Source: Micavibrio sp. UBA6147
GTDB lineage: Bacteria; Pseudomonadota; Alphaproteobacteria; Micavibrionales; UBA1664
Length of the DNA stretch: 64,000 nucleotides
Reading direction: 5' to 3'
NCBI GenBank assembly: GCA_002423185.1
Contig: DIUX01000001.1
Coordinates: forward strand, 578,050 to 642,049
A program made the position numbers and the translations under genes. The notes beneath the pieces are model-generated. The model did no database searches, was not told the origin of the DNA, and saw only the letters and a list, made by a program, of their open reading frames with translations. Below, in pieces: positions 25,200-34,809 of the stretch (the first letter of the stretch is position 1; every line of letters begins with the position of its first letter).

Positions 25200-25949
25200 T
25201 CAATGATGCAATTCGACAGAGTCTTTCAGGTAAATACAGGTCAAAACCGTAAATACATAGGCCTGAAGAATAGCAATGACAATCTCGAACCCGATCAACA
25301 GCACATTAAATGCCATCGGAACGATCCCGAGGAACAAGCCCGCAGCGCCAAACGCTGCAAACATCGATACGCAAAATCCTGCGAAAACTTTTAAAACCAT
25401 ATGTCCGGCGATCATGTTGGCGCAAAGACGCACAGACAAGGTCACAGGGCGAATAACAAACGACAAAACCTCAACCGGAATAACCAAAATCTTGAGAACA
25501 AGCGGCACGCCGGGAGGGGAGAACAAGCTGAAGAAATGCGTCCCGTGACGGAACAAGCCAAAAACAGTCACGGTCAGGAAAATAGCAACCGCCAAAATGC
25601 CGGTCACCGCGATATGGCTGGTATAGGTGAACGAATACGGGATCATGCCGAGCAAGTTGCCCATGAGCACAACCATGAATACGGTGAAGACAAAGGGGAA
25701 ATATTTGCGGCCTTCGGGACCAACATTTTCGCGCACCATACCGGCGACAAACTCATACAAGACTTCGGCGAAAGCCTGAAGGCGGTTTGGAACCATTGAT
25801 TTTTCGCGAATGGCCGTGGCCAAAAACAGAAAAGACGTTGCAACGGCAATCAACATCCACAAAGCAGAATTGGTGAAGGATAGATTCACGCCGGCCAGTT
25901 CAAAGAAAGCAAGTTCCTTGATTTCAAACTGATGAATTGGATCAGCCAC
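25200..25949 (-). CDS. atpB: ATP synthase F0 subunit a
   Basis: Stator half of the proton channel, 249 residues with five or six membrane helices. NLLGMIPYSFTYTSH is near residue 95, the essential Arg lies in LSVRLCANMIAGHMVLKV near 170, and the last helix contains IVIAILQAYVFTVLTCIYL. It ends with ELHH, as is common. It is followed by atpE after 67 bases. Confidence 0.96.
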   Translation of the reverse strand: MADPIHQFEIKELAFFELAGVNLSFTNSALWMLIAVATSFLFLATAIREKSMVPNRLQAFAEVLYEFVAGMVRENVGPEGRKYFPFVFTVFMVVLMGNLLGMIPYSFTYTSHIAVTGILAVAIFLTVTVFGLFRHGTHFFSLFSPPGVPLVLKILVIPVEVLSFVIRPVTLSVRLCANMIAGHMVLKVFAGFCVSMFAAFGAAGLFLGIVPMAFNVLLIGFEIVIAILQAYVFTVLTCIYLKDSVELHH

Positions 25950-25993
25950 AGCTCAGGCCCCTTAACTTGGATACGTTGTCACTCTTGACCGGC

Positions 25994-26401
25994 TCATAAT
26001 GGCCGATCGTCTTTATTCTCGTGAACGGTTTCGGCGCTTATTTTCTCGGCTTCATGGTCGTTAACATTTTTGTATCCGACCGCGTATCCGACATCATTGG
26101 TAATGCGCCAAATATTCACGAAGCCAGTTATAACGCCAAGAAAAAATAAGGCAATCAAAAAAAGCGGCTTCGTATCAAAAGTTTTATCAAGCCACAGGCC
26201 AATAAGCGTTCCAGCCGCGATACTTGCGACAAGCTCCAGCCCCGCCCGCATGCCTTTGCCCATATTATCGCGCTCTTGTGCGGTTGTTCCGCCTTGTCCG
26301 TGTTTTTGATTCGCCGCCTTTGACGGATCGGCATTTTCTTTGGCGGCTCTTATTTTCTCGGCAAGACTGTCAAGGTCGTGATGCGGGTCTTGGGGGAGCA
26401 T
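25994..26401 (-). CDS. atpI: AtpI/AtpZ-family F0 assembly protein
   Basis: A 135-residue protein at the head of the F0 genes. Residues 1-48 are soluble and charged, then two membrane helices follow (GLELVASIAAGTLIGLWLD and PLFLIALFFLGVITGFVNI), as in AtpI-type proteins that help assemble the c-ring or carry Mg. The C-terminal 30 residues are charged. It lies 38 bases after smc, so the atp genes may share a transcript with dsbA-smc. Confidence 0.88.
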   Translation of the reverse strand: MLPQDPHHDLDSLAEKIRAAKENADPSKAANQKHGQGGTTAQERDNMGKGMRAGLELVASIAAGTLIGLWLDKTFDTKPLFLIALFFLGVITGFVNIWRITNDVGYAVGYKNVNDHEAEKISAETVHENKDDRPL

Positions 26402-26439
26402 ATTGATCCGTTCTGATGAAAAAGAATAAGGGCGCTGAA

Positions 26440-29400
26440 TTACGCCATTAATTGATCCAGCATAGTCTGTTGCGTCGCCAAATCAACGGAAACCAGCTTC
26501 GACACGCCTTTTTCCGACATGGTGACGCCGTATAAACGATCCATGCGCGCCATGGTCATGCGGTGGTGGGTGATGACCATGAACCGCGTCCGCCCGTTTT
26601 TGGCGATATAATCCAACAGATCACAAACGCGCTCGACGTTAGAATCATCCAGCGGCGCGTCGATTTCGTCCAGCACGCAAATCGGCGAAGGATTGGTCAA
26701 GAACATGCCGAAGATAAGCGCTGTCGCCGTCAATGTCTGCTCGCCGCCCGACAGCAACGAAAGGGATTGCAAGGCTTTTCCAGGGGGTTGGGCATAGATT
26801 TCAAGGCCGGCTTCGAGCGGGTCGTCCGATTCAATCATTTCAAGATGCGCTTGTCCGCCGTTGAACAACCGGACAAATAATTTTTGGAAATGGGCGTTGA
26901 CCTGAACGAACGCCTCACGCATTTTTTCACGCGCTTCTTTGTTGAGCTTGGCAATGCCCTTGCGGAGCTGGTCGATGGCTTCGGTCAAATCGTCATATTC
27001 TTTTTCAAGGGTGTTGAGCGATGCGCTCATCTCCTCGGCCTCTTGATCGGCGCGCAAATTGACGGGTCCCATAACCTCGCGCTCGTGTTTGAAGCGAATA
27101 AGGTCGGAGCGTGCAGCCTCCACGGGCGGCACAGAATCGCCAAAAATATCGGCAATTTTCTGGTGCAAAGCGGCGGGGGGGAATTGGAATTGGCCGCGGA
27201 TGGACTCGTTCATACGCTCAACATCGCCCATGAGGCCGGATAATTCGGCGTGTATGGCGGCGCGTTTTTCTTTGTACGCAGACAAATGGTGTTCGGCGTC
27301 GCGCAGTTCCTTTGACAAGTCAGAGCGAAGGTTTTCTGCGGCTGCCAAAGCATCGCCGCTGGCTTTGGCAGCGGTTTCCAGTTGTCCGATTTTGTCCGCT
27401 AGTTTGGTTTGTCTGTCGCCCGCGTACACAGGGTTTTTCTGTAATGCAGCGAGACGACGATCAACCTCCACGTGACGGCTGTTTAGCTCTTTAACCCGCT
27501 GTGACAATTTTTCAAGACGGCCTTCCAAAACCGTTTTATCGGTGCGGATGCGGTCGCTGCGCTCCTGATCCTGTTTGAGTTGGAAGGTCAGGACGTCATA
27601 ATCGCTGCGCTGGGCATTCAAAATGTCGCGCTGGGTAGCCATATCGTCTTGCAGACGCTTGATCTCGGCCTCGATTTTAGCGCGGTCTTCTTCGCCGGCT
27701 TCGGATTGCAGCGATTGAGCCTTGGCAAGGCTTTCGGCAATGTCGTGATGGTCGGCGGCAATTTGGGTGGCTTTTTCCTGCGCATGGTCGATGCGCAAGG
27801 TGATTTGCCCAATCCGGTTTTCAAGGTCGGCGAGGGCGGCGGTGGCTTGCTTGGCATCTTGTTCCAGTTTTTGACGGTCTGAAACGGATTGGCGCAGCGC
27901 CTCATAAGCCTCCATGTAGGATTGCTCGCTCTGCGCGACTTGGGATTCGGCCGTGGCTCTTTTTTCCGCGAGTTTTTCGCGTTCTTGCTCCAACAACGCC
28001 AAACGGTTTTTGTGTTCCATGCTGAGGCCGGACGTGTCGGTTTTGGCCGTTGGCTTGATGCGCAGCCCATCCCAACGCCACAATCCGCCTTCCTTTGTCA
28101 CAATGCTCTGCCCCGCCCGCAAGGATTGCGCCTTTGAATGTGCCAAGGACGCATTGTCCGCGACAAAAACCATAGCAAGAGCGCGATGAAGCACATCCGG
28201 CGCCTTCACAAATTGCAACAAGCACGGCAAATCAAGGCCAGTTTTCTCCGCGCCAGAGCCTGAAGGGGGCGCGATAGAAGATGAGGCTTCGTCCCAATAA
28301 ATATCGGCACCGTCCGCGCAATCACGCGGGGCGGCATTAAGGCCGAGGTCGCCAAGTGCGCGGGCGAGTGCCTTTTCAAAACCCAGATCAACGGTAATCG
28401 CGTTCATAACCGCCTCGCCTTGGTCGGCGGTGAGGGATTGCAGAAGTTGAGTTATAGATTTAATTTCGCCCTCTATTAGCCTGTAATCACTTGATAAATC
28501 TTGAATAGACTTTTGATTTTCTTCGAGAATTGCCCGTTTAAGGTCTTTGTCTTGCTCTTGGGCGTCAATAGTGTCGAGCATCGCATCCAGCATCTCTTGC
28601 GCGGATTGACGGGTTTTGCGCGCCTCATCCAGATCGCCAAGCTGGGCTTGCTGGTGCTGCAAGGAGGCAAGCTCAGCCTGCGCCGCAGCAAGACGGTGCG
28701 CCGTTTGGGTTTCCTTGCGGTGAAGGTCGTCCAATTCTTGCCGTGCTTGCTTGGCCTCGGCCTGTTTCGCGGCATGGGCGGACAGAACCTCTTGATAGCG
28801 GCGCTCCATTTTATCAAGCTGCGCTTGCAAAGCGGAAAGGCGCTCTTTCTGGCCTTCAATACGCTGGGGCATCTGCGCCAAGCGCGTATCAAGCTCTTTT
28901 TCTTCTTCCGTTAAACCAGCCAAAGCAGCGGCGGTTTCGGCGTGGGTGTCTTGCGTTTCTTGGGTGTCTTTGGTGACTTGCTCAAGATCCGCTTGCGCTT
29001 GCTCCAAGGCTTGCCGCGCGGCGTCTTGATCCTGCGCAAGGCGGTCAAGCTCAATGCGTACAGCCTGAAGCGCGGCATGCGCTTTCATATCGGCCTGACG
29101 CAAATCGGGAATAGCGGTGAGCGCCTTTTCATGCGCCGTGTTATGGCGGGCGACATCCCCCATCGCCGTTGCGATTTGAGTTTCAAGCGCATCATGCGCG
29201 CCAGTCAATTCCTTTTGACGCAGATGCGCCGTATTCCATTCCGCCCACGCGATGAGCATTTCGAGCTTGCGGATTTTCTCGCTTAAATCGCGGTATTTTT
29301 GCGCTTGCCCCGCTTGACGCTTCAAGGCGCCGAGCTGCCCCCGCATAGAGGCCATGCCGTCATTCAAGCGTGTCAGGTTGGATTCCGCAGCGCGCAAGCG

Positions 29401-29949
29401 AAGCTCGGCCTCATGGCGGCGCGTGTACAGCCCCGCAACACCGGCGGATTCTTCGAGAACATGACGGCGTTCATGCGGCTTGGCATTGATGATGGTGGTG
29501 ATTTTTCCTTGCGACACCAAGGCGGGCGAGTTTGCGCCACTGACCGTGTCCGCAAACAACATCTGGACATCACGGGCGCGGACGGTCTTGCCATTGACTT
29601 TGTAGACCGAGCCTTTGTCGCGCTCTATGCGGCGGGTGATCTGGATTTCCTGAACCTTGCCGAAGGGCTCCGGCGCATCAAGCATCGAGTTATCAAGCAA
29701 AAGCGATACTTCGGCAGCGGAACGGGGAGGGCGCTGTGCCGTCCCCGCAAAGATGACATCCTCCATCCCATCGCCGCGAATCTTGCGGGCGGATGTTTCG
29801 CCCATCACCCAGCGCAGCGCCTCGACAAGATTGGATTTTCCGCACCCATTCGGCCCGACAATACCGTTCAGGCCCGGGCCGATCTCGACTTCTGTCGGGT
29901 CGACAAAGGACTTGAAGCCACTGAGCCTGAACTTACTGAAATGAACCAT
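26440..29949 (-). CDS. smc: Chromosome segregation protein SMC
   Basis: Condensin ATPase of 1169 residues, the usual size. Walker A GIVGPNGCGKSNLVEALR is near residue 30, two long coiled coils flank a hinge around residues 500-620, and the C-terminal head has the signature SLLSGGEQTLTA near 1075 and Walker B ICVLDEIDAPLDD near 1100. It compacts and segregates chromosomes with ScpAB, which are not in the window. DsbA-like upstream and the atp genes downstream are on the same strand. The coiled coils create long shadow frames on the plus strand. Confidence 0.97.
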   Translation of the reverse strand: MVHFSKFRLSGFKSFVDPTEVEIGPGLNGIVGPNGCGKSNLVEALRWVMGETSARKIRGDGMEDVIFAGTAQRPPRSAAEVSLLLDNSMLDAPEPFGKVQEIQITRRIERDKGSVYKVNGKTVRARDVQMLFADTVSGANSPALVSQGKITTIINAKPHERRHVLEESAGVAGLYTRRHEAELRLRAAESNLTRLNDGMASMRGQLGALKRQAGQAQKYRDLSEKIRKLEMLIAWAEWNTAHLRQKELTGAHDALETQIATAMGDVARHNTAHEKALTAIPDLRQADMKAHAALQAVRIELDRLAQDQDAARQALEQAQADLEQVTKDTQETQDTHAETAAALAGLTEEEKELDTRLAQMPQRIEGQKERLSALQAQLDKMERRYQEVLSAHAAKQAEAKQARQELDDLHRKETQTAHRLAAAQAELASLQHQQAQLGDLDEARKTRQSAQEMLDAMLDTIDAQEQDKDLKRAILEENQKSIQDLSSDYRLIEGEIKSITQLLQSLTADQGEAVMNAITVDLGFEKALARALGDLGLNAAPRDCADGADIYWDEASSSIAPPSGSGAEKTGLDLPCLLQFVKAPDVLHRALAMVFVADNASLAHSKAQSLRAGQSIVTKEGGLWRWDGLRIKPTAKTDTSGLSMEHKNRLALLEQEREKLAEKRATAESQVAQSEQSYMEAYEALRQSVSDRQKLEQDAKQATAALADLENRIGQITLRIDHAQEKATQIAADHHDIAESLAKAQSLQSEAGEEDRAKIEAEIKRLQDDMATQRDILNAQRSDYDVLTFQLKQDQERSDRIRTDKTVLEGRLEKLSQRVKELNSRHVEVDRRLAALQKNPVYAGDRQTKLADKIGQLETAAKASGDALAAAENLRSDLSKELRDAEHHLSAYKEKRAAIHAELSGLMGDVERMNESIRGQFQFPPAALHQKIADIFGDSVPPVEAARSDLIRFKHEREVMGPVNLRADQEAEEMSASLNTLEKEYDDLTEAIDQLRKGIAKLNKEAREKMREAFVQVNAHFQKLFVRLFNGGQAHLEMIESDDPLEAGLEIYAQPPGKALQSLSLLSGGEQTLTATALIFGMFLTNPSPICVLDEIDAPLDDSNVERVCDLLDYIAKNGRTRFMVITHHRMTMARMDRLYGVTMSEKGVSKLVSVDLATQQTMLDQLMA

Positions 29950-30004
29950 GGATGCAATCCGCCCGTATCAAAACTATATCAAAACGCTGTGAGGTGACGA
30001 CCGA

Positions 30005-30943
30005 TTACTTTTTCGCTTCTTCAACCAAACGGTCGAGTTCCGCCGTGAATTCAGCCACCGGACGGTTGCCCTTGATGGTGAATTCGCCGTTATTGAACAC
30101 GAAAGTCGGGGTTGAGCGGATATTGTACAAAGCGCCATATTTTTGAACATTTGACGCGATGAATTTGGTGATGGATGCATCGTTGATGCACGTATCCAAT
30201 TGTTCTTCGCTCAGACCCGCCAATTTCGCGGTTTGGTGCAATTTATTGGCATTGGCCTCAAACGCCCATTCGCCCTGTGTTTCGAACAAAACGGAGATGA
30301 ACCCGTAATATTGATCCGGAGCCAAGCAACGCGCAACAACGCTGGCCTCCAACGCGGGGCGGTTCAACGGATAGTCACGGAAAATGATGCGAAGCTTGCC
30401 TGTATCCACATAGTCTTTCTTGATGAGGGGCAAAAGTTCCTCATGAAAGGACGCGCAGTGAGGGCAGGTGAGGGAGCTGAATTCCTCCATCACCACCGGC
30501 GCATCGGGTGAACCGATGGAACGGGTGCTTGTCAGTGGGTTGGCTTCATAGGCCGCCTCAACTTCGGCGCGGGTCTTGCCTTCGGTGGCGCTGTCTGATG
30601 CGGTGGCGCTTTCAGTGCCTGCATCGACATCGGCGGCTTCTTCGGCCGGAACTTGGTCGGCGCTTTCATCCGCGATGGCTTCGGGGTCTATGGACTCCGC
30701 AGGAACGGGGGCAGGGGCAGGCGCGGCGTCATCTTCGAGGGCAACATCATCGGCCATAGTGGCTTCTTCAGTACCTGCGGAGGGTTCGACACCTTCCGGA
30801 ATGTAGCTTTGCCCATCCTTGGAAAGTGCGGCAACGTCGTCCGCGCTTGTTGGTGAAGATTGTTGAATTGTTGTTGTCAACCATCCAAGGCCGAATGCTC
30901 CGACCGTAATGGCCACCGCGATAACGAGAAATTTCTGATTCAT
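30005..30943 (-). CDS. DsbA-family thiol-disulfide oxidoreductase, membrane-anchored
   Basis: A 312-residue periplasmic protein. A membrane helix near residues 5-22 (FLVIAVAITVGAFGLGWL) is followed by an acidic Ala/Pro/Glu linker (about 30-115) and a thioredoxin-like DsbA domain with the CPHC redox site in EEFSSLTCPHCASFHEE near residue 160 and the cis-Pro in IRSTPTFVFNNG near 285. The start follows a strong AAGGAGG. It precedes smc by 55 bases; a DsbA-like gene next to smc is common in alphaproteobacteria. It may oxidise or shuffle disulfides in exported proteins. Confidence 0.92.
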   Translation of the reverse strand: MNQKFLVIAVAITVGAFGLGWLTTTIQQSSPTSADDVAALSKDGQSYIPEGVEPSAGTEEATMADDVALEDDAAPAPAPVPAESIDPEAIADESADQVPAEEAADVDAGTESATASDSATEGKTRAEVEAAYEANPLTSTRSIGSPDAPVVMEEFSSLTCPHCASFHEELLPLIKKDYVDTGKLRIIFRDYPLNRPALEASVVARCLAPDQYYGFISVLFETQGEWAFEANANKLHQTAKLAGLSEEQLDTCINDASITKFIASNVQKYGALYNIRSTPTFVFNNGEFTIKGNRPVAEFTAELDRLVEEAKK

Positions 30944-31275
30944 GATGATGAAGCCTCCTTCAGCCTTTTAATAGTCATGTCCCCATATCACAGTCTTGGC
31001 ATAACGAAGCCGATCGTAAAAGAGCGCGGCGATTCTTTATCCACAGGCTATGAACAGTTTCAAAAAGATAAGAATAGCCCTAGGATGCTTGGAAAACCTT
31101 GTGTTGTCAAGGTTCGCGGGCAAGGTTATACGCAGGTTTTTAACAATGCGCCCTCACGCAAAACTGCGCCGAAAAAATTTGTGTCTGCCTTATTGCAAAT
31201 CGCATTGTCGATTGCCCTGTGAGCCCCTGTGTAAATCCCTTTGCAAATCACGGCGACAAGGGGTAAAAGCGCTGT
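30944..31275. other. 332-base divergent promoter region between dsbA-like and the ABC exporter
   Basis: No reading frame with protein-like composition was found on either strand, and no known RNA. Both flanking genes start here in opposite directions, so the stretch should hold two promoters. It contains short direct copies of GCAAATC / AAATCGC-type words (around 31193-31250). I could not identify a convincing -35/-10 pair. Confidence 0.4.
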
Positions 31276-33117
31276 ATGAAAAACGAGTCAAAACAACCCA
31301 AACAGAAAACCAATTTTCGCGCCTTCCGCCTTTTGATGCAGGAAGTCGGGAAGTATAAGATGTTGTTGTGGTTTGTTTTTCTGGCACTCATCGCCTCGGC
31401 CTCGATCACGCTGAGCTTTGGCTATACCTTGCGGCTATTGATTGATAAAGGACTCGCCACCGGTGATAAGGCTTGGCTTGATACGGCGCTTGAAATCCTT
31501 TTGGTGCTTGTTGTTTTGCTCTCTGCGGCGAGTTTTGCGCGGTTGACGCTTGTGTCGAGCCTTGGCGAACGCATTGTCGCCGATATTCGTAAAAAGGTTT
31601 ATGCCCGCCTCATTGACATGGATCCGACCTTCCACGAAACAGGCAGCACCGGCGAAATGGTGTCACGCGTCACTGCGGACACAACCCTTATTCAAACGAT
31701 TATATCCTCGACCCTGCCGATGGCGGTGCGGAACATGATTTTGATGCTCGGCGGTGTTGTAATGCTGTTTATCACCAGCATTAAACTGACCTCCCTTGTG
31801 TTGCTGGCCTTGCCGGTTATTGTTTTGCCAGTGCTGGTTCTAGGGCGGATTATTCGCCGCAAATCCAAAGAAACGCAGGACAGTGTCGCCCAGCTCGGCG
31901 CCCATATGGCGGAGAGCCTCGGCGCCGTCAAAACCATCCAATCCTATGGCAATGAAGGCATCTTCAAGCACCGTTTCGACGACAAAGTTGAAGACGCCTA
32001 TGGCCGCGCGCGGTCACAGATCAACAGCCGCGGCTTTTTGGGCGCCAGCGTCATCATGGTGCTGTTCAGTGCTATTGGCTTTGTCCTGTGGCTTGGCGGC
32101 TATGACGTGATCGATGGGCGGATGAGCGGGGGTGAGCTTACATCCTTTGTATTTTATGCCGTGATTGTTGCGTCCTCCATCGGGATTATCGGGGAATTAA
32201 GCAGTAGCCTTTACCGCGTGTCCGGCGCCATGGAACGCATCCTTGAGATTCTGGCTCTGGAGCCCGCGATCGGGCAGACGGCGGCGGATATTATTGCGCC
32301 TTCCAAAGAATCTCTTTCCGAAAGACCCTCCGAAAGCCGCCCCACGGTGGAAAATGGCGGGATAAGCTTTGAAAACGTTTCTTTTGGCTATGCTACGCGC
32401 GGCGGGGTGCCTGCGATCCAAGGCCTGAGCTTTCACGCCCCTGCCGGACGGACAACCGCGATTGTCGGGCCGAGCGGGGCGGGTAAATCAACGATTTTCC
32501 AGCTTATCATGCGGTTTTATGACCCATCCAGCGGGCGTGTATGCCTTGATGGGCGCGATCTTAGATCCCTGAAGCTGGACGATCTGCGCCATGCTGTTGC
32601 GTATGTGTCGCAAGAGCCTGATATATTCTCCTTCAGCGTTCGCGACAATATTCTTGTCGGGCGGCTGGATGCGAGCGAAGACGACATCATCAATGCCGCG
32701 CAAAAAGCCCGCGCGCATGAATTCATTATGGCACTCCCCGGGGGGTATGACGCGATGCTGGGTGAGCGCGGATGCCGCTTGTCGACGGGGCAAAAACAAC
32801 GCCTCGCGATTGCCCGCGCCTATCTTAAAAACGCGCCTGTTCTTTTGCTGGACGAAGCAACATCGGCGCAGGACAGCCAAAATGAAAAAGATATGCAAGA
32901 TATCCTCAAGGAAATTTCAAAAGACCGGACGCTCATCATGATCGCCCATCGCCTGTCCACAATTATTCAGGCCGACCAGATTCTTGTGATTGATGATGGT
33001 CAGTTGATGGAGCAAGGAACGCATCAAGACCTCGTCAATAAACAAGGCGGACTCTATGCCAAAATGATCCACCAGCAATTCGCCCTGAACGACCATCACC
33101 AACACAGCGCAGCTTAA
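31276..33117 (+). CDS. ABC exporter, fused permease and ATPase (MsbA-like)
   Basis: A 613-residue half-transporter. Residues about 20-320 form the six-helix type I exporter domain, and residues about 360-600 the ATPase: Walker A IVGPSGAGKSTIFQ, Q-loop AYVSQEPD, signature RLSTGQKQRLAIARA, Walker B VLLLDEATSAQDS and switch His in IMIAHRLSTI. The signature has Thr where LSGGQ is usual, and the D-loop reads SAQD instead of SALD. Such proteins export lipids, lipid A or peptides as homodimers; the substrate cannot be told here. It is followed at 68 bases by an unknown cytosolic gene. Confidence 0.9.
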   Translation: MKNESKQPKQKTNFRAFRLLMQEVGKYKMLLWFVFLALIASASITLSFGYTLRLLIDKGLATGDKAWLDTALEILLVLVVLLSAASFARLTLVSSLGERIVADIRKKVYARLIDMDPTFHETGSTGEMVSRVTADTTLIQTIISSTLPMAVRNMILMLGGVVMLFITSIKLTSLVLLALPVIVLPVLVLGRIIRRKSKETQDSVAQLGAHMAESLGAVKTIQSYGNEGIFKHRFDDKVEDAYGRARSQINSRGFLGASVIMVLFSAIGFVLWLGGYDVIDGRMSGGELTSFVFYAVIVASSIGIIGELSSSLYRVSGAMERILEILALEPAIGQTAADIIAPSKESLSERPSESRPTVENGGISFENVSFGYATRGGVPAIQGLSFHAPAGRTTAIVGPSGAGKSTIFQLIMRFYDPSSGRVCLDGRDLRSLKLDDLRHAVAYVSQEPDIFSFSVRDNILVGRLDASEDDIINAAQKARAHEFIMALPGGYDAMLGERGCRLSTGQKQRLAIARAYLKNAPVLLLDEATSAQDSQNEKDMQDILKEISKDRTLIMIAHRLSTIIQADQILVIDDGQLMEQGTHQDLVNKQGGLYAKMIHQQFALNDHHQHSAA

Positions 33118-33185
33118 AACGCCCGTTAATGTTATATTATGAAAATAAATATATAATGCCCTTAGCATAGAGAAGGACATGAAGA

Positions 33186-33839
33186 ATGGCGTTATTAAAA
33201 GACCTGATCAAAAAGATCACTGGGGGCGACAAAGCCGCCGCGAGCGCTCAAGATACGGCGACCGCCGAGGAACAATCTCCTCAAGCACGGTTGGAAGCCC
33301 TGCGCGAAGGGCGGGATGAATTGGTGTTCATGGCGCATGTGACGGACGGCATGGGGATGTATAGCGAACTGACCTTCCCCACGCGCCGCGAATTGTTCAA
33401 TATGCAAGCTGCGGGCACGCCTGTGGCCGTGAAGCCCGACACGCAATGGCTTGATACAATACAGCCCGGGTCTTTGAACGCAACGATCGCACGGGACGGC
33501 TATCCAGCCGCGCTTGAAGCGCTGGGGCAGGGCTATCAGGTGCAAAAACTGGATAATGGAACCTTCGAGCCTGAATTGGTTATTCCGCAAAATAAAATCG
33601 GGCGCAACATGATCAAACCAAGCGCCCATATGCCGGAAAAAGGCGCGGCGCAAATCTGGCCTTGCGAGGTTGAAAACCTTAAGACACATGAAAAATTCAA
33701 CGCGTATGCGGTGCGCCGCATCGGGTCGGCCTATCATGACGTGATTGAATTAATGTCGGACAAGAAATTGCGTGATGCGCATAAATTGGAAACCGGCACC
33801 CCGATTAAACTCACCCTCTTGTCATCCAAGCGGAAATAA
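33186..33839 (+). CDS. Unknown protein downstream of the ABC exporter
   Basis: I do not recognise this 217-residue protein. It has no signal peptide or membrane helix. The first 40 residues are Ala/Lys-rich, and the rest is a mixed alpha/beta soluble domain with FMAHVTDGMGMYSELTFPTR near residue 48 and NAYAVRRIGSAYHDVIELM near 178. It has a good ribosome site (AGAAGGA) and codon use like its neighbours. It is convergent with the OmpA-like gene. A link to the exporter is suggested by position only. Confidence 0.7.
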   Translation: MALLKDLIKKITGGDKAAASAQDTATAEEQSPQARLEALREGRDELVFMAHVTDGMGMYSELTFPTRRELFNMQAAGTPVAVKPDTQWLDTIQPGSLNATIARDGYPAALEALGQGYQVQKLDNGTFEPELVIPQNKIGRNMIKPSAHMPEKGAAQIWPCEVENLKTHEKFNAYAVRRIGSAYHDVIELMSDKKLRDAHKLETGTPIKLTLLSSKRK

Positions 33840-33894
33840 GGGGCGGAGTAGGGCGGGGCGGGCGGAGCCTAGCTGCTAGGTCGAGGTGGGGTTA

Positions 33895-34809
33895 TCAGGC
33901 GCGGTTGAATGTGAAGTCAACACGGTCTTTGGGTTCAACGTCTGTTTCACTGCCCAGCACTGAAACATCAATGCGCGATGATGAAATTCCGCGCACAATC
34001 AGATATTCACGCGTCATTAAGGCACGGCTCAAAGCCATGCGGCGCGCACCGGCGATTTGTTCGGCTTGCGCCGATGCAAACGCCTTGATCGTGACGGTGA
34101 TGTCGGGATTTTCACGCAAATAGGGAACGATATCCCGCTCAAGAATGGTTTGCTCCAAGGGGTCAAGATCGGACGATCCTTTGCGGAAAATAACGCGCTT
34201 TTGCGGCAATTCAGGCGCAAGAATTTGTTGAGCAGCTTGCTGAGTTAATTGTGCTTGCGGTTGCGCCATTGGGACGAGATTAGGTTCTGAAGACAAAACC
34301 GGCCTTGGAAGAGGGAGTGGAGCCTTTATCGTATCGTTTAGCTCAACAGCGCCTGAGGCGGGATCAATCTCTTCCGGCGCGGATACAGAGGGTGCTGCAT
34401 TCGAAGAAAAACTGAGCGTTGGTACAGCAAAAGAATTGGCAACTGGCGTTTTTGAAGCAGAATTTAATGATGCATTTGGCGCAATATCAATATCGGGATC
34501 AATATCGGGCTTGCTCACCGGCAAAGGCGGCAAAGCGGAGGCTGGCAAGGTGGCTGGCAGAGTGGCTCTTTGAGGAGGTTGGGCTTGAGCGGGGCTTGAC
34601 GGGGCGGGACTCTTCGGCGCGTCATTCCCGACAATAGGATTCATCCCGACCGGCGCGTTGTGTAAATCAGGATATTTATAGATAGGGCTTATATTTTGTT
34701 TTGGTACAGCATCTTGCGCAGAACAAGTGTAACCGCACATAAAGAAAACAGCGGCAGCCATTGAAAAACCATAGATATGTTTTTTTAAATGTCGTTGTCT
34801 TACTGTCAT
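33895..34809 (-). CDS. OmpA-family C-terminal domain protein
   Basis: A 304-residue exported protein: signal peptide (FSMAAAVFFMCGYTCSA|Q), a long Pro/Ala/Ser-rich middle (about residues 40-195), and an OmpA-like domain in the last 110 residues (VIFRKGSSDLDPLEQ, IVPYLRENPDITVTIKAFAS, RRMALSRALMTREYLIVRGI). The Asp that binds diaminopimelate in OmpA/Pal (TDxxG) is missing; AFASAQ stands there. No lipobox was seen, so it is not an evident Pal. The start overlaps the stop of the inositol phosphatase gene by four bases (ATGA), indicating co-translation. Confidence 0.83.
   Translation of the reverse strand: MTVRQRHLKKHIYGFSMAAAVFFMCGYTCSAQDAVPKQNISPIYKYPDLHNAPVGMNPIVGNDAPKSPAPSSPAQAQPPQRATLPATLPASALPPLPVSKPDIDPDIDIAPNASLNSASKTPVANSFAVPTLSFSSNAAPSVSAPEEIDPASGAVELNDTIKAPLPLPRPVLSSEPNLVPMAQPQAQLTQQAAQQILAPELPQKRVIFRKGSSDLDPLEQTILERDIVPYLRENPDITVTIKAFASAQAEQIAGARRMALSRALMTREYLIVRGISSSRIDVSVLGSETDVEPKDRVDFTFNRA

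Noticed and set aside
29299..29997. Plus-strand frame of 232 codons over the smc start
   Set aside because: It is a shadow of the SMC head domain.
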